Origin: Crossiella cryophila
GTDB lineage: Bacteria > Actinomycetota > Actinomycetes > Mycobacteriales > Pseudonocardiaceae
Direction of reading: 5' to 3'
Assembly: GCF_014204915.1 (NCBI RefSeq)
Contig: NZ_JACHMH010000001.1
Span: 2,480,001-2,544,000, forward strand
DNA: 64,000 bases
Under the pieces are notes generated by a model. It was given only the letters and a program-made list of their open reading frames with translations, made no database searches and was not told where the DNA came from. The position numbers were made by a program, and so were the translations under genes. Below, one piece after another: positions 33,901 to 42,162 of this stretch (its first letter is position 1; each line of letters starts with the position of its first letter).

Positions 33901-35103
33901 TCAAGAACCTACCCGCTCAGCGGGGGTGTCACGCTGAGGCAGAAGACGCAAAGCCTCCAGCGCGAGGTGTAACTCGCTCAAGGCTTTCGGGCTGGTCAGC
34001 GACAGTCCGGTGAGGTCCTCCAGCCTGCGCAACCGATACCGGACCGTGTTCCGGTGGCAATGCAGCTCGGCGGCCGCGGCACTGGTCGCGCCGTCGTGGC
34101 CGAGCCAGACCCGCAGTGTGGCCAGCAGCAGCTCCCGGTCCCGCGCGGGCAGCTCCAGCACCGGGCCGAGCGCGGCCTGGGCCACCGCGCGGGCCGCCTC
34201 CGGGGCACTGGCCAGCAGGATCGGCACCGGCTCCCGGTCGTGCCTGAGCACCCCCGGTCCGTGCGGGCCGACCGCGGCGCGGGCCAGTCCGGCGGCGTGC
34301 CTGGCGGCCGGGGTGGCCTCGATCTGGTGGTACTCCGCGCTCACCCCGACCCTGGCCCTGGTGTGCCCGGCCAGGTGCGCGCACAACTGCTCCACCGAAC
34401 CACTGGGCGGCAACAGCACGATGCCCGCCTGGGCGTCGATCTCCTGTCGCCACACCGAGATCGTGCCGCGCAGCCGCAGCCGTTCCTCGATCCGGGGCAG
34501 CGCGTGCGTGTCCGCGACCACCACCAGGAACCGCCCGGCCGCGGGCAGCCGGAGGTCCGCGGCGCAGTCCAGCAGGGACCGCCCGGCCGCGGACTTGCCC
34601 GCGAACAACGCCTCCAGCAGGGCCGAGCGGACCTCGGTGTCGGTGCGCGCCCGGTCCTCGCTGGCCAGCCGGTGGCCCTCGGCGAGCGCGGCGGAGTAGG
34701 TGTCGATGAAGGTCCACAGCGTGGTCGCGGCGGCCAGCACCGCACGCTGGTCGCCCAGGTCCGAGCCTGCCGCGCTGACGAAGGTCTCCCACATGAACTG
34801 CCCGCCGATGCGGTAGCTGCGCAGCGTCGCCTCCACCGGGAAACCCTGCTCGGCGCGGCGGTGCCCCAGCACCCGCGCGGCGTCCGTGCCGCTCCAGGAC
34901 GGGCTCTCCACATCGCGCAGGCCCTGCAACAGGTTGGCCTCGCACTCGGCGACCAGGTCGGCGAAGCTGACCAGCCGGTCGTCCTGGTAGGCGGGCACCT
35001 CGGTGCGGATCCGGGTGGCCAGGGCGAGCGCGAGCCCAGGCACCTGACCGGTCAGCTGCCTGGCCAGCCTGCGCACCGCGCCCGGGAAACTCGGGGTAGT
35101 CAC
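33901..35103 (-). CDS. PucR/CdaR-type transcriptional regulator
   Basis: A 400-aa protein; GTG 35103 is chosen because conserved sequence starts there (SFPGAVRRLARQL). It has an N-terminal helical sensor region, a central GGDEF-like/PucR middle domain, and a C-terminal HTH_30 motif (RDRELLLATLRVWLGHDGATSAAAAELHCHRNTVRYRLRRLEDLTG) typical of PucR regulators. Family members respond to metabolites such as purines or lipids. It is divergent from the secreted lipase gene at 35244, which is the obvious candidate target. Confidence 0.87.
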   Translation of the reverse strand: MTTPSFPGAVRRLARQLTGQVPGLALALATRIRTEVPAYQDDRLVSFADLVAECEANLLQGLRDVESPSWSGTDAARVLGHRRAEQGFPVEATLRSYRIGGQFMWETFVSAAGSDLGDQRAVLAAATTLWTFIDTYSAALAEGHRLASEDRARTDTEVRSALLEALFAGKSAAGRSLLDCAADLRLPAAGRFLVVVADTHALPRIEERLRLRGTISVWRQEIDAQAGIVLLPPSGSVEQLCAHLAGHTRARVGVSAEYHQIEATPAARHAAGLARAAVGPHGPGVLRHDREPVPILLASAPEAARAVAQAALGPVLELPARDRELLLATLRVWLGHDGATSAAAAELHCHRNTVRYRLRRLEDLTGLSLTSPKALSELHLALEALRLLPQRDTPAERVGS

Positions 35104-35243
35104 CGCCGTCGCACCGCCCAACCTCGTCGTTGTGCGCGAGCACAAACGAGGACGGGTCAAGGCTGTGCTCGCACCCATTCCACCACAGCGTGACCACGAT
35201 CACGATTGGTCCGGGGCCACCCTGTTCACGGAAGGGACACCTG

Positions 35244-36128
35244 GTGTCGATGAGGACGTTGCGTGCCCTGGTCTTTGCCCTGGTCACAGCCTTGACGGTG
35301 CTGGTGGTGGGCGCTGGTGCGGCCGCTGCCGCGGTACCGCCGACCGAACCCGGATCGCCGCCCGGAGCCAACAACTGGGCATGTAAGCCGAGCAAGGCCC
35401 ACCCCGAACCGGTGGTGCTCGCGCATGGCGCCAGCGCGAACATGACCGTGAACTGGCTGACGCTGTCCCCACAGCTCAAGGCCAGGGGCTACTGCGTGTT
35501 CGCGCTGACCTACGGGGTGCCTGCCGGGACCCCGTTCCCGATCAACCAGATCGGTGGCCGGCTGCCGATGGAGCAGAGCGCGCAGGAGTTCGGCGCGTTC
35601 GTGGACCGGGTGCTCAAGCACACCGGGGCGCGCAAGGTCGACATCGTCGGGCACTCCGAGGGCAGCCTGATGCCCAACCACTACGTGAAGTTCCTCGGCG
35701 GCAAGGACAAGGTCAACCGCTACGTCGCGCTGACCCCGCTGTGGAACGGCACCGAACTGCTGGCCCTGCCCAGGCTGCTCGACTTCGCCCGCAAGCTCGG
35801 CCTCGGCCCGGTCATCGACGGCATCATGGGGCCGGTGTTCCCCTCCGCGCTGCAGTTCCTCAACGGCTCGGACTTCCTCAAGAAGCTCAACCAGGACGGC
35901 GTCGCGGTGCCAGGGGTCAGCTACACCAACGTGATGACCCGCTACGACGAGGCGGTCTGGCCGCACACCAGCGGTTGGATGCACGCGCCCAACGCGAAGA
36001 ACTACGTGCTGCAGGACCTGTGCCCGTTCAACCTCTCCGAGCACATCCTGGTCGCGGTGGACCCGCTGGTCGCCCAGCTGGTGTTCAACGCGCTGGATCC
36101 GGCGCACGCCAAGCCGATCCGCTGCTGA
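35244..36128 (+). CDS. Secreted lipase (alpha/beta hydrolase)
   Basis: A 294-aa protein from GTG 35244, with GAAGGGA 6 bases upstream; ATG 35250 is the alternative. A signal peptide ends about AAAAAV. The oxyanion strand PVVLAHG, nucleophile Ser in VGHSEGSLMPN, and a candidate late His in NLSEHILVAV fit class 2 actinobacterial triacylglycerol lipases. Four Cys suggest disulfides outside the cell. A long hairpin follows the stop. Confidence 0.85.
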   Translation: MSMRTLRALVFALVTALTVLVVGAGAAAAAVPPTEPGSPPGANNWACKPSKAHPEPVVLAHGASANMTVNWLTLSPQLKARGYCVFALTYGVPAGTPFPINQIGGRLPMEQSAQEFGAFVDRVLKHTGARKVDIVGHSEGSLMPNHYVKFLGGKDKVNRYVALTPLWNGTELLALPRLLDFARKLGLGPVIDGIMGPVFPSALQFLNGSDFLKKLNQDGVAVPGVSYTNVMTRYDEAVWPHTSGWMHAPNAKNYVLQDLCPFNLSEHILVAVDPLVAQLVFNALDPAHAKPIRC

Positions 36129-36130
36129 CC

Positions 36131-36181
36131 TGAGCACCGCGACCCACCCTCCATTGTGGACGGTGGGTCGCGGTGTGCTCA
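36131..36181. terminator. Bidirectional terminator hairpin
   Basis: A 17-bp stem with a 2-base bulge: GAGCAC and CGCGACCCACC on the left pair with GGTGGGTCGCG and GTGCTC on the right. It lies between the convergent lipase and hydrolase genes and reaches into the hydrolase stop codon. Confidence 0.8.
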
Positions 36182-36949
36182 GCCTGCCAGGAACCGCCGG
36201 ATCAGCTTGGCCACCTCGGCCGGGTGCTGGGTGACCATGGCGTGCGAGCTGCCGATCCGCTCGACCTGCACGTGCCACACATCGTCGAGTGCGGCCAGAT
36301 CCCGTTCCAGGCCACGGCGGAACGCCTCGGCCAGTTCCGGGAACTGTTGCTGCGCCGGCAGGTTCTCGGTGGCCACGACCACCAGCAGCGGGGACTGGGC
36401 GGCCAGGCAGGCGCCGATGTGGTCCTCCTCCAGAGCCGCCCTGGCCTCGGCGATGATCTGTGCCAGCGGTCCGGTGACCGCGGCCGCGTGCCCGTCGAAG
36501 AGCACCCGCAACCGCTCGATCTCCTTGTCCCGCAAGGCGGGGTCCAGCCCGGGGTAGTTCTCCGGCGCGGTCAGGAAACCACGCAGGCCGTCCAGGTTCA
36601 CCGCGCCAGGGCAGCCTGGCCGCCCGGCCCAGCGGGTGGCCACCATGCCGCCCAGCGACATGCCGACCACCGCCGGGTCGCCCAGGTCCAGCGCGGTGAT
36701 CACCGCCTCGACGTCGGCCAGTGCCGCCGCCCAGCTCCACGGCCCGACCCCGGAACCGTCGTGCCCGCGCAGGTCCATCAGGACCACCCGGTGGGTCGCG
36801 GTCAGTTCCGGGAGCAGCGGATCCCAGTGCGCCATCGACCCGCCGAGTCCGTGCAACAGCAGCAGTGGCGGGCCGTCCCCGCCGTGGTCCCGCACCGCCA
36901 GCGGCACCGGACCGGACTCGACCACCAGCTCCATCACGTTGTCCCCCAT
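36179..36949 (-). CDS. Alpha/beta-fold hydrolase
   Basis: A 256-aa protein from ATG 36949, with AAAGGACGG upstream, overlapping the preceding gene by 16 bases. LLLLHGLGGSMAHWDPLLPEL, DLRGHDGSG, Ser in VVGMSLGGMVA and His in GSSHAMV give the usual order. No signal peptide, so cytoplasmic. Substrate unknown; relatives include lactonases and haloperoxidase-type esterases. The overlapping upstream gene encodes a likely dedicated regulator. Confidence 0.86.
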   Translation of the reverse strand: MGDNVMELVVESGPVPLAVRDHGGDGPPLLLLHGLGGSMAHWDPLLPELTATHRVVLMDLRGHDGSGVGPWSWAAALADVEAVITALDLGDPAVVGMSLGGMVATRWAGRPGCPGAVNLDGLRGFLTAPENYPGLDPALRDKEIERLRVLFDGHAAAVTGPLAQIIAEARAALEEDHIGACLAAQSPLLVVVATENLPAQQQFPELAEAFRRGLERDLAALDDVWHVQVERIGSSHAMVTQHPAEVAKLIRRFLAG

Positions 36950-37422
36950 GCGAATCCGTCCTTTCTGGTGAGTAGCCGGATGCGGACGGACTCGGTGCGC
37001 ACGCCACCGTCGGGATGCCGGTCGAGCTTGTGCCGGTTGACCAGGTCGTGCACGCCCTGCCGGGTGACGCCGAGCATCGCCCCGGCCACCGAGTACGGCA
37101 CCGCCTCGGCGGCCGGGTGTCCGACCCGGCGCGCCACGACCTGGCCCAACGGCGTCTGCCACCACTCCAGCGGCGGGTCGAACGGCTCATCGCCCGGGTA
37201 GAACGCGCTGATCAGCCGGGCCACCGCGTGCGTGGCCAGCCGTTCATCGCGCCCGAGCAGTTGTGCCGCCTGGGTTTCCACCGCGGCCCGCAGGTAGGTG
37301 CGCACCGTGGTCAGCGGATCCGCTGACTGGAGCAGGATTTCCAGCGGGTCGAGCAGCCGCTGCTCGCTCAGCCGCAGCAGCTGCGCGACGAGGGCGGTGT
37401 GGAAGGACGTCGGGACGGACAT
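36934..37422 (-). CDS. Small HTH DNA-binding regulator
   Basis: A 162-aa protein from ATG 37422, with GGAGG 7 bases upstream. A helical N-terminal part with conserved Trp precedes a C-terminal HTH: AEAVPYSVAGAMLGVTRQGVHDLVNRHKLDRHPDGGVRTESVRIRL, an excisionase/MerR-like helix-turn-helix and wing. It is co-transcribed with the hydrolase, and three matching half-sites lie just upstream, pointing to autoregulation. Confidence 0.72.
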   Translation of the reverse strand: MSVPTSFHTALVAQLLRLSEQRLLDPLEILLQSADPLTTVRTYLRAAVETQAAQLLGRDERLATHAVARLISAFYPGDEPFDPPLEWWQTPLGQVVARRVGHPAAEAVPYSVAGAMLGVTRQGVHDLVNRHKLDRHPDGGVRTESVRIRLLTRKDGFAWGTT

Positions 37423-37439
37423 CGAGTACCTCCGCTTGC

Positions 37440-37482
37440 TACTTGACGGCAAACGTAAAGTACTTGACGTCAGGCGTCAAGT
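37440..37482. promoter_or_regulatory. Triple TACTTGACG operator
   Basis: TACTTGACG occurs at 37440 and 37461, exactly 21 bases apart. The second copy faces CGTCAAGT (37475-37482) as an 8-base inverted repeat with a 5-base centre. It is 18 bases upstream of the HTH gene's start and is the likely site for its own product. Confidence 0.65.
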
Positions 37483-37495
37483 GGTCGGCGGTGCG

Positions 37496-37894
37496 TCAGA
37501 ACGCCTGCCGCCGGGTCACCTGGAACGCGCTGATCAGCCAGTCCCCGCCGGTGCGCACCAGTACCGCGGTGGTCACCGAGTCGCGCTCGGGTGCGGGGGA
37601 GTCGGCCTCGGGCAGCGTGCTGCCGCCGGAGTTGACCACCACCGCGACCTCCGGGCCGAGGAACTTCACCGCGGGCGGCTCGGCCGCACCGGACCCGCCG
37701 CCGAGCTTGACCCCCTTGAGCGGACCGGCGAACAGCTTGGCGTGCCCCGCTTCCAGCTCGGCGCGGCCACGGATGTGCAAGCCGTGGAAGGTGACGTAGT
37801 CGACGTCCTCGGTGAACTGGGCGGCGTAGGCGGTGGCGTCGCCGTTGTTCCAGGCCTGGACCAGACGCTGGAAAACCCTGCTGATGTCGGACAT
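37496..37894 (-). CDS. SgcJ/EcaC-type NTF2-fold protein
   Basis: A 132-aa protein from ATG 37894, with AAGGAGC upstream. VFQRLVQAWNNGDATAYAAQFTEDVDYVTFHGLHIRGRAELEAGH matches the SgcJ/EcaC group of SnoaL-like proteins. Such proteins bind or modify small molecules; function is rarely known. It stands alone between the operator at 37.4 kb and the terminator at 38.0 kb. Confidence 0.83.
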   Translation of the reverse strand: MSDISRVFQRLVQAWNNGDATAYAAQFTEDVDYVTFHGLHIRGRAELEAGHAKLFAGPLKGVKLGGGSGAAEPPAVKFLGPEVAVVVNSGGSTLPEADSPAPERDSVTTAVLVRTGGDWLISAFQVTRRQAF

Positions 37895-37994
37895 GCGGAT
37901 GCTCCTTGTGTGTTGGAAGATCCGCGTGGCGCCCCGGCTATCCTGGGTTCGCGTTACCGGAACGCGGGAGCCGCCACGCGGTGCTCGCGAGCCA

Positions 37995-38030
37995 CTTCTC
38001 GGCGCGGTGTTGGCGCACCGCGCCGAGAAG
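37995..38030 (-). terminator. Perfect 15-bp hairpin after padR
   Basis: Arms 37995-38009 and 38016-38030 are perfectly complementary with a TTGGCG loop, beginning four bases beyond the padR stop. Confidence 0.85.
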
Positions 38031-38034
38031 CTCG

Positions 38035-38694
38035 TCAGTCCACTTCGGACTGGACGTCTGTGGTGGGCCCGAACGGCGGCAGCTGACCCGGTTGCGCACC
38101 CCGTGCGTGCCAGTCGCGCCACCAGTCCGCGCCCTCGATGGTGTTCGCCCGGATGCTCTCGGCCACCCCGCGCACCCAGCGCTGCTCGGCCTCGATCATG
38201 GTCACCCGGTACTCCAGTTCGATCCAGGCCAGCGCGGGCAAGCCCTGCTCCCGCAACATGGCCATCACCGCGCGCAGCCCGTCGGCCTGCTCGGCCAGGG
38301 TGTCCGCGCGCTGGCCGAGCAGCCGCTCGGCCTCCTCCGGCGGCAGGATGCCGAGCAGCGACACGCCGGCCTCGAACCGCGGATATTCCTTGTGCGGCAC
38401 CGAGATCAGCTCGCGCAGCCAGTCGTTCAGCTCGGTCAGCCCGGCCGCGGCCAGCCGGTAGCGGGTGCGTTCCGGCCTGCGCCCGTCCCGCTCGGCCTCC
38501 ACCACCTCGATCAGGCCGTGCTTGGTCAGCGATTCGACCACCGTGTACAGCGTGCCCCAGTTGAGCTTGACGCTCTCGTCCTTGTGCCGCTCGCGCAGCG
38601 TGGTGGCCATCTCGTAGGGGTGCATCTCGCGTTCCCAGAGCAGTGACAGCAGTGCCAGTGCCAGCGGGTTCGAGCGGCGGTACCTGGTGGCCAT
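38035..38694 (-). CDS. PadR-family transcriptional regulator
   Basis: A 219-aa protein from ATG 38694. The winged helix (NPLALALLSLLWEREMHPYEMATTLRERHKDESVKLNWGTLYTVVESLTKHGLIEVVEAERDGRRPERTRYRL) and C-terminal helical Vir-like region identify a two-domain PadR. PadR proteins repress until bound by a phenolic or drug ligand. It faces the decarboxylase operon. Confidence 0.9.
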   Translation of the reverse strand: MATRYRRSNPLALALLSLLWEREMHPYEMATTLRERHKDESVKLNWGTLYTVVESLTKHGLIEVVEAERDGRRPERTRYRLAAAGLTELNDWLRELISVPHKEYPRFEAGVSLLGILPPEEAERLLGQRADTLAEQADGLRAVMAMLREQGLPALAWIELEYRVTMIEAEQRWVRGVAESIRANTIEGADWWRDWHARGAQPGQLPPFGPTTDVQSEVD

Positions 38695-38699
38695 CTGTA

Positions 38700-38734
38700 C
38701 TCCGTTCCGATTACTCGTTTCCGAATATACGGAG
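38700..38734. promoter_or_regulatory. PadR operator candidate
   Basis: CTCCGT (38700-38705) and ACGGAG (38729-38734) are inverted arms around an A/T-richer centre containing GAATATAC. They lie directly upstream of padR and 103 bases before the decarboxylase start. Confidence 0.4.
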
Positions 38735-38836
38735 ACGGAGGTCCCCTGGCAACCGGGACCCGCTCCCGCCGGGGGAGGAGCCGGGTCCCCTCCCGGCGGG
38801 AGGTGCCTGGCGGGTGCGCTGACCAGGCTGGATCAC

Positions 38837-40198
38837 GTGGATCTCCGATACTGGCTGGGCAGCGCGGTGGACCAGGCGCGGGACTGGGCGGCCGGGTTCG
38901 GCCCGGTCACCCCGCACCCGGCGAACGCGGTCAGCGACGCCGACTTCGGCCGTGCCTTCGCCGAGTTCGGCGAGCGGATGCGGGACAACTACCCGTTCTT
39001 CCACCCGCGCTACGCCGCGCAGATGGTCAAGCCGCCACACCCGGCCGCGATCACCGGCTACCTGGCCGCGATGCTGCTCAACCCGAACAACCACGCCCTG
39101 GACGGCGGCCCGGCCACCGCCCGGATGGAACGCGAGGTGATCGCCCAGCTGGCCGGGATGTTCGGGCTGCCCACCCACCTCGGTCACCTGACCACCAGCG
39201 GCACCATCGCCAACCTGGAAGCGCTGTTCGTGGCCAGGGAAACCCACCCCGGCAAGCCGGTGCTGCACAGCGCGGAGGCGCACTACACGCACGGCCGGAT
39301 GTGCCAGGTGCTCGGCATGCCCAGCGAACCGGTGCCGGTGGACGGCCTGGGCCGGATGGACATGGTCGCGCTGGAACGCAGGCTGCGCCGGGGTGATGTC
39401 GGCACCGTGGTGCTCACCCCCGGCACCACCGGACTCGGCGCGGTGGACCCGATCCACGAAGCCGTGGCGCTGAAGCAGAAGTACGGCGTCCGGATCCACG
39501 TGGACGCGGCCTACGGCGGGTTCTTCGCGCTGCTGGCGGGGGAGCTGGGCGTGCCGGCCGAACCCTTCGCCGCGATCCGGCACTGCGATTCGGTGACCGT
39601 GGACCCGCACAAACACGGCCTGCAGCCCTACGGTTGCGGCGCGGTCCTGTTCGCCGACCCGCGGGTCGGCCGCTTCTACCGGCACGACTCGCCCTACACC
39701 TACTTCACCTCCGACGAACTGCACCTGGGTGAGATCTCCCTGGAATGCAGCCGGGCCGGCGCCGCGGCCGCCGCACTGTGGCTGACGCTGAAGGTGTTGC
39801 CACTGACCAGATCCGGCCTCGGCGAGGTGGTCGCGGCCGGACGCCGGGCCGCCCTGCACTGGGCCGAGCTGATCGAGAAGTCCGCGGAACTGGCGCTGTA
39901 TCAGCCGCCGGAACTGGACATCCTCACCTACTTCCCGCAGCGCGACTCACTGTCCGAAGTGGACGGAGCATCGGCGCGGGCACTGGCCGCGGGCATGGCC
40001 GATCCGGCCGACCCGGTCTACCTCAGCACCCTGCGTGTGCCCGCCGCCGAACTCGGCCGCCGCCACCCCGGCCTGCGTGCGGATGCCGCCTGCGCCCGGG
40101 TGCTGCGCAGCGTGCTGCTCAAACCCGAGGCGGAGCCGTGTGTGGACCGGCTGCACCGGCGGGTCACCGAACTCGTACGGCAACGGGAGGACACATGA
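38837..40198 (+). CDS. PLP-dependent group II amino-acid decarboxylase-like enzyme
   Basis: A 453-aa protein. GTG 38837 is the first start after a low-complexity stretch; no good ribosome site is visible. The fold-type I pattern is clear: TTSGTIANLEALFVARE, LHSAEAHYTHGRM, HVDAAYGGFF (Asp) and VDPHKHGLQPYGCGAVLF (Schiff-base Lys). Relatives are tyrosine, DOPA and diaminobutyrate decarboxylases; the substrate is not evident. It is the first gene of a three-gene operon with 4-base overlaps and an acetyltransferase next. Confidence 0.88.
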   Translation: MDLRYWLGSAVDQARDWAAGFGPVTPHPANAVSDADFGRAFAEFGERMRDNYPFFHPRYAAQMVKPPHPAAITGYLAAMLLNPNNHALDGGPATARMEREVIAQLAGMFGLPTHLGHLTTSGTIANLEALFVARETHPGKPVLHSAEAHYTHGRMCQVLGMPSEPVPVDGLGRMDMVALERRLRRGDVGTVVLTPGTTGLGAVDPIHEAVALKQKYGVRIHVDAAYGGFFALLAGELGVPAEPFAAIRHCDSVTVDPHKHGLQPYGCGAVLFADPRVGRFYRHDSPYTYFTSDELHLGEISLECSRAGAAAAALWLTLKVLPLTRSGLGEVVAAGRRAALHWAELIEKSAELALYQPPELDILTYFPQRDSLSEVDGASARALAAGMADPADPVYLSTLRVPAAELGRRHPGLRADAACARVLRSVLLKPEAEPCVDRLHRRVTELVRQREDT

Positions 40199-40815
40199 TC
40201 ACCACCACCCTGGACCGCCTGGTGCGCAAGGGCACCCCGGCCGACGTCCCGACGCTGACCCGGCTGCTCGCCGAGTCCTTCGCCGCGGACCCGCTGGCCG
40301 AGTGGATCTTCCCGGACCCCCGGCAACGGGCCGCGCAACTGCCGCGGATGTTCCGGGTGTTCCTGGATCTGTCCCTGGCCAACCACGGCGTCTACACCAC
40401 CGTCGACCTGGACTCGGTGCTGCTCACCCTGCCGCCGGGCGCCACCGAGCTGACCGCGTTCCAGCAGGCCGAACTGGACCGCCGGTTCACCGCCGCGCTT
40501 GGCCCGGACGCGGCCAAGGTGCGCGCCATCGGCCGGCTCCAGGACGCCGCGCACCCGCAGGACCAGCCGCACTGCTACTTCAGCTTTGCCTGTGTGGCAC
40601 CGGATCTCCAGCACACCGGCCGCGGCAGGCAACTCGCCCCGTACGTGATCGACCGCTGCGACCGGCTCGGCCTGCCGATCTACCTGGAGGCCAGCTCACC
40701 CGGTGGCGCGGCCGCGGCCCGGCTGCTCGGCTTCACCGCGCACGGCCAGGACATCCGGCTGCCCGAGGGTCCCAGCCTGCGCCCGATGTGGCGCGCGCCC
40801 AGGACAGTCCGATGA
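40195..40815 (+). CDS. GNAT-family N-acetyltransferase
   Basis: A 206-aa protein from ATG 40195 (ATGA overlap). The GNAT pattern is TPADVPTLTRLLAESFAADPLAEWIFPD, the acetyl-CoA site VAPDLQHTGRGRQLAPYVIDRCDRLGLPIYLEASS and GAAAARLLGFTAHG. The fused order suggests it acylates the amine made by the upstream decarboxylase or confers self-protection. Substrate unproven. Confidence 0.85.
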   Translation: MITTTLDRLVRKGTPADVPTLTRLLAESFAADPLAEWIFPDPRQRAAQLPRMFRVFLDLSLANHGVYTTVDLDSVLLTLPPGATELTAFQQAELDRRFTAALGPDAAKVRAIGRLQDAAHPQDQPHCYFSFACVAPDLQHTGRGRQLAPYVIDRCDRLGLPIYLEASSPGGAAAARLLGFTAHGQDIRLPEGPSLRPMWRAPRTVR

Positions 40816-41408
40816 CCCCGCGACTGTGGACCGCGAGCGAGATCGAGGCCGGGTCACCACCGGCCGCCGACCTGCCGCCGCTGGCCCGGATCCTGCGCTG
40901 GGCCAAGGAGTTCCTGGTGCCCGGCCACCCCGATCTCGGCCGCACCGGCCCGGTCTGCCCGTACACCCGCCCCGCGCTGCGCCGGGACCTGTTCCACCTC
41001 GGCCTCGGCGGCTCCGGCGACCTGCGCGAGACCCTCACCGGCCTGCGCGCCGCCTACACCGCAACTCTGTCCACAATGGACTCATCAGATGCCGAGCTGC
41101 TCACCTACGTGCTCGTGCTGCCCGCGGCCGATCCGGACGAGATCGACACGGTGCAACGGGAACTCAAGTCCAGGTTCGTCGCCGACGGCCTGATGCTCGG
41201 CCAGTTCCACCCGCACTGCGCCGAACCCGGCCTGTGGAACCAGGAGTTCCGTCCGCTGCGCTCGCCGTTGCCGCTACTGGCCATCCGGCGGCTGCTCCCG
41301 GTCGACCTGCCGTTCCTGCTGGCCGAACCCGGTCAGCTGGACGCCTACCTGGCCCGGTTCGCCCCGGGCATCCCGGCGCGGTTGCGAGCCCAGCTCATCT
41401 TTCGCTGA
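40812..41408 (+). CDS. DUF6875-type protein
   Basis: A 198-aa protein from ATG 40812 (ATGA overlap). VPGHPDLGRTGPVCPYTRPAL, GQFHPHCAEPGLWNQEFRPLRSPLPLLAIRRLLPVDLPFL match the DUF6875 family as I recall it. The conserved Cys-Pro, His-x-His-Cys and FRPLRSP could form a binding or catalytic site. The family tends to sit with amino-acid-modifying genes, but the reaction is unknown. Third gene of the operon. Confidence 0.75.
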   Translation: MTPRLWTASEIEAGSPPAADLPPLARILRWAKEFLVPGHPDLGRTGPVCPYTRPALRRDLFHLGLGGSGDLRETLTGLRAAYTATLSTMDSSDAELLTYVLVLPAADPDEIDTVQRELKSRFVADGLMLGQFHPHCAEPGLWNQEFRPLRSPLPLLAIRRLLPVDLPFLLAEPGQLDAYLARFAPGIPARLRAQLIFR

Positions 41409-41472
41409 ACCGCGACCGGGGACTTTTCCGTTGTCCGGTCCTGACCAGGCAGTGACGACGAAGGAGAACGGC

Positions 41473-42093
41473 ATGCCTCTGTTCGGCAGCGGTGGACGGC
41501 ACCGGAAGACGGCGACCATCGGCGCGGCCGCGGTGCTCGGCGTGGCGGCGCTGACCGGCGGCGCGATCGCGATCAGCACCGGCACCGGTGAGGCGGCGGA
41601 GTCCTGCGCGGGCCTGGACACCGCGCTGCGCAACAACCTCAGCTTCATCCAGGGCCAGCAGCGCAACCCGGACGCGCTCTCCACCGCGCGCATCGCCAAC
41701 CGGCAGGCGGTGGTCGACCTGATCCAGCAACGCCGTCAGACCGCGGGCTGCACCGCCGCGGTCAGCCCGGAAAACCCCGGCCAGGGCGGAAACGCGGCCC
41801 CGCCACCCAGCAGTGCGCCAGCCCCGGCCCCCGGCGGCGGCGCGGGCGAGGTGGTCTGCCGCGGCAACACGGTCACCCTCTCCGCCGAGGGCGGCACACC
41901 TGGCGCGACCAGCAACCAATTCCCGGTCGGCACCCTGCTCAAGGTGACCAACCTGGACAACAACAAGTCCACCACGGTGCCGGTGACCGGCCCCTCCGGG
42001 AGTTGCGTGCTGCTCAACAGCAGTGCCTTCGAGCAGGTCAGGGAGCCCGGCAAGTTCCTGATCCGGCGAGTGGTCATCACCCGCGTGCGCTGA
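41473..42093 (+). CDS. Secreted protein with RlpA/expansin-like double-psi beta-barrel
   Basis: A 206-aa protein from ATG 41473, with AAGGAGAA upstream. A signal anchor (TATIGAAAVLGVAALTGGAIA) is followed by a helical CAGLDTALRNNLSFIQGQQRNPDAL domain, a Pro/Ala linker, and a C-terminal barrel (GTLLKVTNLDNNKSTTVPVTGPSGSCVLLNSSAFEQVREPGKFLIRRVVITRV). The usual catalytic Asp of RlpA/expansins is replaced around GPSGSC, so binding rather than cleavage is likely. A hairpin terminator follows. Confidence 0.72.
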   Translation: MPLFGSGGRHRKTATIGAAAVLGVAALTGGAIAISTGTGEAAESCAGLDTALRNNLSFIQGQQRNPDALSTARIANRQAVVDLIQQRRQTAGCTAAVSPENPGQGGNAAPPPSSAPAPAPGGGAGEVVCRGNTVTLSAEGGTPGATSNQFPVGTLLKVTNLDNNKSTTVPVTGPSGSCVLLNSSAFEQVREPGKFLIRRVVITRVR

Positions 42094-42108
42094 GCCGACT
42101 ACAGCGGA

Positions 42109-42145
42109 GTCCGGCCCGCCTGCGCAGGGAGCAGGCGGGCCGGAC
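42109..42145. terminator. Bidirectional 15-bp hairpin
   Basis: Perfect stem 42109-42123 with 42131-42145 and a 7-base loop, between the convergent beta-barrel protein and protease genes. Confidence 0.85.
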
Positions 42146-42162
42146 GGTCCACTAAGGACAGA

